Below, in pieces: positions 6,770 to 13,901 of a stretch of DNA of 16,759 nt. The notes below the pieces were generated by a model. The model saw only the letters and a list, made by a program, of their open reading frames with translations, did not search any database and was not told the origin of the DNA. The DNA comes from Rickettsiella sp. (GTDB taxonomy: Bacteria > Pseudomonadota > Gammaproteobacteria > Diplorickettsiales > Diplorickettsiaceae). The DNA lies in NCBI GenBank assembly GCA_031119195.1, contig JAVHYG010000017.1, forward strand, positions 1 to 16,759. The letters are read 5' to 3'. Numbering within the stretch: position 1 is the stretch's first letter; each line of letters opens with the position of its first letter. A program made the position numbers and the translations under genes.

Positions 6770-7069
6770 ATGTTACCTACCAATAGAGAACCTACCCATC
6801 CTGGGGAAATGTTGCTAAAAGAATTTTTAGAACCTTTAGGGTTAAGTCAAAAATCTTTCAGTGAGCATATAGGCTGGACTTATACACGTCTAAATGAAAT
6901 TATTAACAAGCACAGAGGAATTACTGCCGATTCTGCTCTAACACTTGCAGAAGCATTTCAAACTGAACCGGAGTTTTGGTTAAATTTACAGTCGAATTGG
7001 GATTTATGGCATAGCCTAAAAAAGCATCGTAAAGTTAAACCATTAAATTTAATTAGCAAAGCTGCTTAG
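6770..7069 (+). CDS. higA: HigA-type antitoxin, XRE family
   Basis: This 99-residue protein is a full-length HigA: THPGEMLLKEFLEPLGLSQK opens the family motif, an XRE helix-turn-helix follows (residues ~25-65, with IGWTYTRLNEIINKHRGIT as the recognition region), then the conserved TEPEFWLNLQSNWDLW segment. A GGAG ribosome site precedes the ATG by five to six bases. HigA binds and neutralises HigB and represses the operon. Its partner just upstream is truncated, so this may be an orphan antitoxin or a relic kept for regulation. The module sits among other broken genes to the right of the att site. Confidence 0.9.
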   Translation: MLPTNREPTHPGEMLLKEFLEPLGLSQKSFSEHIGWTYTRLNEIINKHRGITADSALTLAEAFQTEPEFWLNLQSNWDLWHSLKKHRKVKPLNLISKAA

Positions 7070-7113
7070 ACAAAAAGGCCTACAACCTTGATAGGATTAC
7101 AAACCTGACTAGG

Positions 7114-7416
7114 TTAACAGATACCTTTATTTTGGCTTAACAGCTTAAGTTCATTAATTTCCTCTCTGAGCTTTTCCATTAGGGTAGTGTCTCTGTGAAC
7201 AGTCAGTACACTCATCAAAGACTTAGCCTCTCCAGGGGTTATTTCCTGTTCGGTGACGCTTTTTGGGATAGTATTACCTATTTCGAGTAAAGCTTTAGGC
7301 TGATCTAGTTCGTTATGTAAATTCAGATTAACAGGTCTGTCTTTTGCTTTTAGTATAATCCTTTCCAAACAAAAGCATAGGATATTAGCATCGCCTGACT
7401 TAGCTAATCCAAGGCT
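7114..7416 (-). pseudogene. Decayed second copy of the DUF5681 gene
   Basis: This stretch aligns with 160-~470 over nearly its whole length: the protein shares KAKDRPV, NELDQPKAL (against QELDQPKAL), EIGNTI, EQEITP and AKSLMSVLT with the intact copy. Homology ends near 7416, where a single base is missing (CAA-GGCTT against CAATGGCTT). Beyond that the sequence is unrelated, so the GNPxGxPKG N-terminus is gone. The only usable start in the remaining 84-residue frame is a TTG in mid-protein with no ribosome site. The two copies differ enough to be from related elements rather than a fresh duplication. Confidence 0.75.
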
Positions 7417-7860
7417 TATCGAACACTACGTTTAACTCACTATCTTCGCCAAACAAATAAAAGTGTCACTCTTTTTTTAATTTAATTATTTACCCGGATC
7501 AAAGAAACTACGCAGCCGTATATGGTTGTAACTGATGATGACTTACCAAAAATTTTGGAAGCCATCAAAATGGGTAATTATTTTTACAAGCTCAAATTCA
7601 TTGTACAATCTATCTAAAAATGATAATCTGTCAATACTTAACAAAAAATTCCTTGTGTTTGATGGCTTCAGATCGTTTCGATATAAGTTTTGTTATTTTA
7701 TTTTCTATTTATTTTGTCTAAAAATAAGTCAGCAAAAACCTATCAAAAAAAATATAGTTCCCTATTATGATGAATAACAAGTCCTAGAATAAAAGAAGGG
7801 GCTATAAAAAAAGTGTAAAAAATTAGCCGTTTTTTTTATAGCATTTTATTAAGGAATTTT
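7417..7860. other. Gene-poor AT-rich stretch with a possible short coding remnant
   Basis: I see no convincing gene here. A frame on the plus strand (7535-7777) is rich in F, K and N and looks accidental. More protein-like is a 31-codon frame at 7522-7617, MVVTDDDLPKILEAIKMGNY..., which extends back without a stop to about 7493 but has no upstream start; it could be a gene fragment. The stretch ends with the inverted repeat before the outer-membrane protein gene. Confidence 0.4.
7801..7842. terminator. Perfect 12-bp inverted repeat GCTATAAAAAAA / TTTTTTTATAGC
   Basis: The two 12-base arms (7801-7812 and 7831-7842) match exactly across an 18-base spacer, just upstream of the outer-membrane protein start at 7861. 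The stem is mostly A-T, so it is weak as an intrinsic terminator. It may instead be a leader hairpin or a protein-binding dyad controlling the next gene. The terminator label is tentative. Confidence 0.35.
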
Positions 7861-8613
7861 ATGAATTATTTAAAATCAATTTTAGGATTAATTTTTTTAC
7901 TGGTAGTGCAAACTGTTTCCGCTAATTGTTTAAGTAATGATAAATGCTATACCCCCTTAACACATTTCTACATCGATGTGGGCGCAGGCTGGGTGTTTGA
8001 CCAACAAGCATCCGATTATTATTTACCTAGGGATCCTTTACCGGATAGATACGTTGCAAATACTAGTAAAAATAATGTAATGGGACTGGCTTCACTGGGG
8101 TATGTGTGGAGGCAAACCCAGGACTGGTTACCATTTATTAGTGTAGGTTTAGAATATAGTTATTTGCCCAGCTCAAAAATTCAAGGTCCAGTGGAAGAGT
8201 TTTCTTCACCTGAATTTACGACACAAAACTATGAATATAAAGTCCAGCATCAAAACCTACAATTAACAAGTAAAATTGATATATATCGTTGCGGACGTTG
8301 GATGCCTTACATTGCGTTAGGAATCGGTACTAGCTGGAATACAAGTAGCGCTTATCAGGAATATGCATTAACCGATCAACCGGAAATTCAGCCTGAATTT
8401 GCTAACAAAACAAAAACTGCTTTTTCTTATGCAGCTGGTTTAGGTATAGATTTTATTGCGAACGATAATCTTTGGCTTGGCTTAGGTTATCGGTATGATA
8501 ATTTTGGTAGTAACCAAACAAATAATGGAATAAGGGAATTTGCAAACAAGCACTTAGATAATCATATGAAAGCTCATACAGTATTATTAAGTTTACGTTA
8601 TTTATTTCTTTAA
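7861..8613 (+). CDS. Outer-membrane beta-barrel protein
   Basis: A 250-residue secreted protein. Residues 1-21 are a signal peptide (basic MNYLKS, hydrophobic ILGLIFLLVV, then TVSA with cleavage likely before N22). The mature part alternates polar and aromatic residues in amphipathic strands: FYIDVGAGWVF, ASLGYVW, FISVGLEYSYL, YIALGIGTSW, FSYAAGLGIDF, LWLGLGYRYD. It ends in LLSLRYLFL with a terminal hydrophobic residue, the pattern read by the BAM assembly machine. Size and strand count fit an eight-stranded OmpA/opacity-like barrel. An AAGGA site lies five bases before the ATG. The cargo or adhesion role is unknown. It precedes the Ig-repeat genes, with 192 bases between. Confidence 0.8.
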   Translation: MNYLKSILGLIFLLVVQTVSANCLSNDKCYTPLTHFYIDVGAGWVFDQQASDYYLPRDPLPDRYVANTSKNNVMGLASLGYVWRQTQDWLPFISVGLEYSYLPSSKIQGPVEEFSSPEFTTQNYEYKVQHQNLQLTSKIDIYRCGRWMPYIALGIGTSWNTSSAYQEYALTDQPEIQPEFANKTKTAFSYAAGLGIDFIANDNLWLGLGYRYDNFGSNQTNNGIREFANKHLDNHMKAHTVLLSLRYLFL

Positions 8614-8805
8614 ACCGAATTTATTAATATAAAAAAAATAGAAAAATACACGTCTTAGAAACTTATGCTTCAGAAAAGTGTTAAGGTCAAAAAAACGGCC
8701 AGTTTATAAGTAAAAGTAACATGGATTATCCTTTTGGAAACGATGCCACAATTACTTAGAGGGTTAAAGGAATAATGAGGAAATTTTACTACTCAAGGAA
8801 ACTAT

Positions 8806-9699
8806 ATGACAACCGCTGCTCTTTTCAAAATAAATAAGCTAATAGATTTTTTCAATAGTATTCTACCAAAAAAAATAAAAAACTTTTCTACTACAATGAC
8901 CATCGATCCGGTGACATTTAAAACGATTCAAGATGAATTAACGGAAGGAAATATCTATTATATTAGCAAAAAATATCAAACTATTTATTCTTTTACTAAC
9001 AATTTGCCAATGGCTATTCCAATGGCTTTTAATACAAGCGGTTCCGACGCAGATTTCATATTCAATGGTGGATCTTGTGTACCAACTTTAGGTGCAAAAC
9101 AAGAATGTAGATTAACAATTACGTTTATCCCAAAAACAACAGGCTCTAAAAAAATTTCGTTGATTGTTGATGTGTCTGGACGTGAATATATAAAAGCGAC
9201 AAAAAAATTTAACGTTACGGTGGAAGAGAAAGTTCACATAACATCAGAAATATTACAAGACTTGCCACCGCAAGCGATGTTAGGGACAACTTATCCCTTT
9301 CTCATACGGTTCAGTGTCACAGGAAGTCGCTCGGCTACGGCCGTTAGTGTTGTTCCCATCGATGATTCAGCCAAGCAATTTGTCCTTAATACACCGATTC
9401 ACGATAAGGTTATTAGCCAAAATCAGCCACTCACTGTCGAGGGAACATTTACTCCGCAGCAAAAGGGCAGTAAACAAAAAGTAGGCGTATTACTTGCCTA
9501 TAAAGAAGGTGAGGATATCTCTCGCTATAGTTCTGAAACGAATGTTGTAGAAAAAAAAGGGGGGGTAGAGTTTACAATCCAACAAGATTTGCCACAAAAA
9601 AGCAAAGTAGGTACCACTATCCCCTTTGCTTTTTCTATTACTAATAAAACTGATATACCTGCAACCAATATAACCGTTACACTCACTAAAAAGGATTAG
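8806..9699 (+). CDS. Ig-like repeat protein A, ending in a half domain
   Basis: A 297-residue protein. After a 30-residue helical lead-in with no signal peptide come two full Ig-like beta domains (~32-143 and ~144-252). They are of the ASPM/choice-of-anchor type, with the marker GAKQECRLTITFIPKTTG in the first and QNQPLTVEGTFTPQQKG in the second. A third domain starts at ~254 (FTIQQDLPQKSKVGTTIPFA) but stops at TAG after ...ATNITVTLTKKD, with only its first strands. The missing strands are found at the start of the next gene. An AAGGAA site precedes the ATG. The last 40 residues align without gaps to the end of the second gene (about 23 identical by eye). Function unknown; a surface or secreted binding role is plausible. 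Confidence 0.7.
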   Translation: MTTAALFKINKLIDFFNSILPKKIKNFSTTMTIDPVTFKTIQDELTEGNIYYISKKYQTIYSFTNNLPMAIPMAFNTSGSDADFIFNGGSCVPTLGAKQECRLTITFIPKTTGSKKISLIVDVSGREYIKATKKFNVTVEEKVHITSEILQDLPPQAMLGTTYPFLIRFSVTGSRSATAVSVVPIDDSAKQFVLNTPIHDKVISQNQPLTVEGTFTPQQKGSKQKVGVLLAYKEGEDISRYSSETNVVEKKGGVEFTIQQDLPQKSKVGTTIPFAFSITNKTDIPATNITVTLTKKD

Positions 9700-9704
9700 T
9701 CAAT

Positions 9705-10517
9705 ATGAAAAACTTAAGGGAAAACTCATCTATTTATCAATCAAAAAAAAATACAACAACGACCTTTTCTGGAGCTTCTGGTACGAAAGACATTACATTA
9801 AATAATCAAACCGGTGGTTTAGTTACGTTTGATTCGGCTAATTCTAAAAATATGACTGAACCCTTAATGAAGGGCCAGGATTGCCTGTTAGCGCTTAATT
9901 TTACGCCAGTCGCCGCAGGCACGTATCAGTTTACAGCGAGTTTAAGCTTTGCTGAAGGGGACGCACCGACACCTTGCGTTACAAAACAAACCACTGTGAC
10001 TGTAGTAACAGTAACAGGAGCAAACCCGGTTAAACTGCCACCTAAAATGGCGCTTAATACTGTAAAACAACTTAAATATACGTTCACTAATGCCACAGCA
10101 AATAAGTTTAATGCGACTGGCATTAATCTTACGACGAGCAAACTGGATGATCTTACTATTACAAAACAAGACATTGGCGGCGGCAATTCGGTAGTGATAG
10201 ATCCACAAAGCTTAAAGGGAACTGGAACGCTTGAGGCTGGCAAAGAGTTCGTGGTCACGGGGAACTTTAAAGCGACTGAAATAGGTAAAAATAAAGGGCC
10301 TAGTGTTACATTCCACTATAACGAAGGGGCAGACATTAAGTTTGATGGAACGACAGCAGGCACTGAAGTAGAGAAGGTACTAGTGACTTGTAAAATTAGT
10401 CAAGATCTTCCTGATACCATGAAAGTCAAAGACACGAAACCAGTTCAATTTACTTTTACCAATACTAGTGATCTTCCCGCAACGAATATAACTATTACTA
10501 TCACTAAAAAAGAATAA
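9705..10517 (+). CDS. Ig-like repeat protein B, starting and ending in half domains
   Basis: A 270-residue protein that begins in the middle of an Ig-like domain. Residues ~25-100 hold the later strands with the marker KGQDCLLALNFTPVAAG, while the matching early strands end the previous gene. One complete domain follows (~105-225, marker EAGKEFVVTGNFKATEIG). The C-terminus (~226-270, ISQDLPDTMKVKDTKPVQFT to ATNITITITKKE) is again only the first half of a domain. The start has its own AAGGA site ten bases upstream, overlapping the end of gene A; the intergenic gap is five bases. No signal peptide is visible. The frame is free of internal damage over its whole length, which argues against simple decay. 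Confidence 0.65.
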   Translation: MKNLRENSSIYQSKKNTTTTFSGASGTKDITLNNQTGGLVTFDSANSKNMTEPLMKGQDCLLALNFTPVAAGTYQFTASLSFAEGDAPTPCVTKQTTVTVVTVTGANPVKLPPKMALNTVKQLKYTFTNATANKFNATGINLTTSKLDDLTITKQDIGGGNSVVIDPQSLKGTGTLEAGKEFVVTGNFKATEIGKNKGPSVTFHYNEGADIKFDGTTAGTEVEKVLVTCKISQDLPDTMKVKDTKPVQFTFTNTSDLPATNITITITKKE

Positions 10518-10599
10518 GAAAAACTTATAGTTTTTATAAAAATAAAATTAGCTTAATTAAAGAAGTTTTTCAGTCGCACGGAGATAAAGGAAGTAAATC

Positions 10600-11853
10600 A
10601 TGGCTAAATCTAAATCGATTAATATGGACAGTGATGAGATTATTATCGTAAAGACAAACGAATTTACGCTTGGTAAAAGTATTAATGTTGATAAAGTGCT
10701 AAATCCCGGTGGTTCATGCACCGTCGTAGGGGATTTTCAACCGCAGGAAAAAGGTAATCAAGGGTTAACTGCCACTTTTAGATTTACTGAAAGTGATGAC
10801 GTCGTTTGCTCGACCAAGCTCACCTCGGTGAAAGGCGGACTGCCAGTGGGGGATCAGTTTGTAGTTATTGTAGGTTATTATCAAGACGAACCTAGCTATA
10901 AGAATGAAATTTTAAGAGGAAAAGAGTTAAAACCCTATGATCCCCGCAAGACGTTTACCTTTAAACATAATACTGCGGTTCGTATGGCTAAAATTGCCTG
11001 GAATCGAGAGTATCAGTATGTTTATGTGGGAAAAGAAGGAGCAATTAGTGTCGTAGAGCTTAAGCCAAAAAATGATAGTTTGACTCCTTCCGGTAAGAAA
11101 GTTGAAAGTGCGACGGCCAATTACCTTCAACATGTTATTTGGAACGATGACTTAAGCCATTATATTGCTGTTGGCAACGCAGGAACGATCATTTGGTCAA
11201 AAAATGGTTATGATTGGAATTTGGCAGAAGAGATACCTCTTACTTCAGATTTATATGATATTTCTTGGAGTAGTCAATTAAAACTTTATGTGGCAGTCGG
11301 TAAAAAAGGGGCTATTTTGACAAGTACAAATGGAAAAACTTGGCAACAACAGACAAGCCCTACACAGAACGACATTTATGCTGTTACTCGAGGGGATTTA
11401 AGAGGACGGTATGTGGCTATTACATACGCTGGAGATTACCAAAATGGTATATTGACTAGTTCAGATGGCATAACTTGGAATCATAAGCCAAATGTCTTAA
11501 ATACAGGCGCAAAAGTTTGGAATAGTGTGACCTGGGGAACAAAAGCCGCCAGCTTCGTGGCCGTTGCTAGCAATCGTTATGTGGCTTGGAGTGCCGATGG
11601 GCTAGACTGGACATCCAAACAGTTAAGTCAACGTGCTTTTACTGATTCGCGGGGTGCGAATTTTCATTTTATAAAGGTAAGATGGACCGATGTCCTTGAG
11701 GGAAATTTCCTTGCGGTAGGCCAAGGGTTTTGTACCTTTTTTAGTAAAGATGGTCGTACTTGGAATGATTTTACAAGTACAAATACTACTTCAGCGGATT
11801 TTGGTTCAAACGCGAGTTTTACGGACGTTGCGGGTATTATTATGTCCCCTTGA
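10600..11853 (+). CDS. Half Ig domain fused to an Asp-box beta-propeller
   Basis: A 417-residue protein. Residues ~10-78 supply the later strands of the Ig domain whose early strands end gene B (marker PGGSCTVVGDFQPQEKG). From ~85 the protein is a BNR/Asp-box beta-propeller, with five S-x-[D/N]-G-x-[T/D]-W boxes starting at S200, S242, S287, S331 and S382, each after a hydrophobic strand such as YVAVGKKGAIL. Asp-box propellers occur in sialidases, Ycf48-like assembly factors and many surface proteins; I see no sialidase catalytic set. A strong AAAGGAAG ribosome site precedes the ATG. The C-terminus ends plainly after a last strand. It is probably the binding head of the three-gene set (inference). 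Confidence 0.7.
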   Translation: MAKSKSINMDSDEIIIVKTNEFTLGKSINVDKVLNPGGSCTVVGDFQPQEKGNQGLTATFRFTESDDVVCSTKLTSVKGGLPVGDQFVVIVGYYQDEPSYKNEILRGKELKPYDPRKTFTFKHNTAVRMAKIAWNREYQYVYVGKEGAISVVELKPKNDSLTPSGKKVESATANYLQHVIWNDDLSHYIAVGNAGTIIWSKNGYDWNLAEEIPLTSDLYDISWSSQLKLYVAVGKKGAILTSTNGKTWQQQTSPTQNDIYAVTRGDLRGRYVAITYAGDYQNGILTSSDGITWNHKPNVLNTGAKVWNSVTWGTKAASFVAVASNRYVAWSADGLDWTSKQLSQRAFTDSRGANFHFIKVRWTDVLEGNFLAVGQGFCTFFSKDGRTWNDFTSTNTTSADFGSNASFTDVAGIIMSP

Positions 11854-11933
11854 GCTTGTTGTTTTTTAGCTAAAATAAAATCGCTTTTACTGTGTATTTT
11901 TTAATAAATTATTAAATTAGGGGGTGTCGTCAT

Positions 11934-12815
11934 TCAACGAATGGTCAGCGATAAAATTTTATAGGCCAATTTTGCGGCTAAAAAATCACAGCTATGAAAA
12001 TTTGCGATCGGCGCAAGCTCGTTTATATCTGCGCCAACGAAAGTTCCTATTTTACTTGCTGCAGTAATAATTTCTAGAACTTCATCCCAAAATAAACCTC
12101 CGGGTTCTGGTGTTCCCGTAGCCGGCATTATGCTCGTATCAAATCCGTCAAGATCAAAAGTAAGATAAATAGGACGGTTTTTTAAGTGAAAAACGATTTG
12201 ATTCACATCCCAAACGTTTTTATCTTTTGCCCAATAAATGTTAATTCTATCACGGTTAGCTTCCAAAAAAGGAATTTCTTCTGCTGAAATATTGCGGACA
12301 CCCACAGAAACGATTGTAATGTTTGGATGATCCAAACATCGTCTCATTGCAGAAGCATGTGAATAATATTCACCATGATAACCATCGCGCAAATCAGCAT
12401 GCGCATCAAAATGCAAAATAACTAAATCATCGTACCGCTTAGCAAAAGGACGAATAGCTCCTGCCGTAATGGCGTGTTCTCCTCCAAAAATAATAGGAAA
12501 TTTCCTATTATCAAGTATTCTTTGCACTAAATTTTCAAGCTGCGCTAATGCTTTTTCCATGCCGTCTTCAATTACAGGTTCCTCAAGCGTAACAATGCCA
12601 ATATTTTTATAAGGCTCACACCATAGCACCTCATCAAATAATTCTACTTCGTGAGAAGCATGGATCATCGCCATAGGTCCTTTGGCAGTTCCCCTCCCGT
12701 AACTGACGGAACATTCAAGACCAAAAGGAATAACTACAGCTTTCGCTTTTTCATAATCAACTGCATTTTCCGATTTAAGACCCAAAAAAGCTTTTTCAGG
12801 AGGAATACATCGCAT
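11934..12815 (-). CDS. speB: Agmatinase-family ureohydrolase
   Basis: A 293-residue arginase-fold enzyme that removes urea from a guanidino amine, classically agmatine to putrescine. All six manganese ligands are present: H114 (GGEH), D137/H139/D141 (DAHAD) and D221/D223 (DLD), as is the GTPEPGG motif near residues 234-240. I choose the ATG at 12815, where the family's usual start (KAFLGL... soon after) fits. A longer frame to 12890 would overlap the upstream gene by 95 bases and has no ribosome site. With this start it overlaps the DHS-like gene by 20 bases, so the two are probably co-translated. In this operon its substrate could be agmatine or a bis-guanidino polyamine made by its neighbour (inference). 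Confidence 0.88.
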   Translation of the reverse strand: MRCIPPEKAFLGLKSENAVDYEKAKAVVIPFGLECSVSYGRGTAKGPMAMIHASHEVELFDEVLWCEPYKNIGIVTLEEPVIEDGMEKALAQLENLVQRILDNRKFPIIFGGEHAITAGAIRPFAKRYDDLVILHFDAHADLRDGYHGEYYSHASAMRRCLDHPNITIVSVGVRNISAEEIPFLEANRDRINIYWAKDKNVWDVNQIVFHLKNRPIYLTFDLDGFDTSIMPATGTPEPGGLFWDEVLEIITAASKIGTFVGADINELAPIANFHSCDFLAAKLAYKILSLTIR

Positions 12816-13875
12816 AAGTAGTTTCTTGTTTAAATAATTTTGAATATTTTCGGTAGAGACGTTTTTTCCAATGCCCTCGATGATAAGCATCGCTAGCTAG
12901 AAGCGGTAATACTGACGTCGCTTCAGCATATACCATTTGTTCATAAATCGTATCAACTTTACCCCATGAACATGCTTCTTTCAGTGTTGAACTTGAACAT
13001 GCGCCATCCCGGGAATCTGCTACAGTAATTTGAATAGCATATTTATGCATATTAACTTTCTTACCCATAACTTCCGCACACACGACAGTATCCTGTACAA
13101 AATTTTTAGGTGCTCCTCCACCAATCATTAGTAAACCAGTCGTACCTGCTTTAATCTTAATATCTGTTAATTCGCGAAAGTCACGTACTGAATCAATCGT
13201 TAAATGGCTCTTCGGATTTTTTACTTGATGTAAAACTAATCCAAAACCCGCAGAAGAATCAGTAAATGCTGGACAAAAAATCGGCACATCATATTCATAG
13301 GCTAATTGCACTAATGACTCTGCTTTTTGTGCCTTCCCCTTAGAAAGATAAGCACCCATTTCACGAATAAATTCCCGTGAACTATACGGACGACGCGAAA
13401 GCTTATCGGCTATCTCATAAATCGCGTGATCACACGCTTGTAGATCCACTTCATTAATATATGTATCGTAAATACGATCAATATATAAACCGCGTAGCTG
13501 ATGATCATCCACTAATGGACTTCCTTGAAAATGCTTAAAACCTAATGCCTCAAAAAAATCCATATCAACAATACTTGCACCCGTTGCAACAATAGCATCT
13601 ACCATATTGTATTTGAGCAAGTCAGCATACAATTTCATACACCCACCTGCTGAAGTCGAACCTGCAATCGTTAAAATAATACTGCAATGTTCATCTTCCA
13701 ACATTTGATTAAAAATCTGTGTAGCTCTAGCCAGATCACGTGATGTAAAAGACATATACTTCATCGCATATATAATTGGCCTCGCATCGAAACTAGTAAT
13801 ATCTACATGTTTAACGGGTTGTTGCAAGAGCTTTTCTTTTAATGAAGAAGATGTTGGCAAAATTTCACTATTCAT
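12796..13875 (-). CDS. Deoxyhypusine-synthase-like polyamine synthase (probable homospermidine or bis-guanidino-azanonane synthase)
   Basis: A 359-residue member of the deoxyhypusine synthase family. Eukaryotic and archaeal DHS modifies eIF5A, which bacteria lack; bacterial relatives transfer an aminobutyl group between small amines. The lysine that forms the covalent imine in human DHS is kept in ACSWGK (K306), as is GGGAPK (K257) in the NAD/substrate site, along with TIAGSTSAGG and VATGASIVDMD. The ATG at 13875 lies ten bases after a GAGGA site; a TTG one codon earlier is possible. It lies between a PLP decarboxylase (26 bases upstream) and agmatinase (overlapping downstream). The likely product is homospermidine from putrescine, or its guanidino form from agmatine. 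The family is certain; the substrate is inferred. Confidence 0.85.
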   Translation of the reverse strand: MNSEILPTSSSLKEKLLQQPVKHVDITSFDARPIIYAMKYMSFTSRDLARATQIFNQMLEDEHCSIILTIAGSTSAGGCMKLYADLLKYNMVDAIVATGASIVDMDFFEALGFKHFQGSPLVDDHQLRGLYIDRIYDTYINEVDLQACDHAIYEIADKLSRRPYSSREFIREMGAYLSKGKAQKAESLVQLAYEYDVPIFCPAFTDSSAGFGLVLHQVKNPKSHLTIDSVRDFRELTDIKIKAGTTGLLMIGGGAPKNFVQDTVVCAEVMGKKVNMHKYAIQITVADSRDGACSSSTLKEACSWGKVDTIYEQMVYAEATSVLPLLASDAYHRGHWKKRLYRKYSKLFKQETTYAMYSS

Positions 13876-13901
13876 CAATGATTGGTCCTCACAAGTTTAA
13901 A

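Noticed and set aside
7535..7777. 80-codon plus-strand frame
   Set aside because: Composition is that of random AT-rich DNA, with no domain; a shorter overlapping frame looks more protein-like.
8700..8805. Leader peptide genes (MDYPFGNDATIT at about 8720 and a frame from about 8775) before Ig gene A
   Set aside because: Ribosome sites are absent or too close to the start, and no attenuator hairpin follows.
9926..10258. Two minus-strand frames inside Ig gene B
   Set aside because: Shadow frames caused by its Thr/Val-rich codons; no start signals or known motifs.
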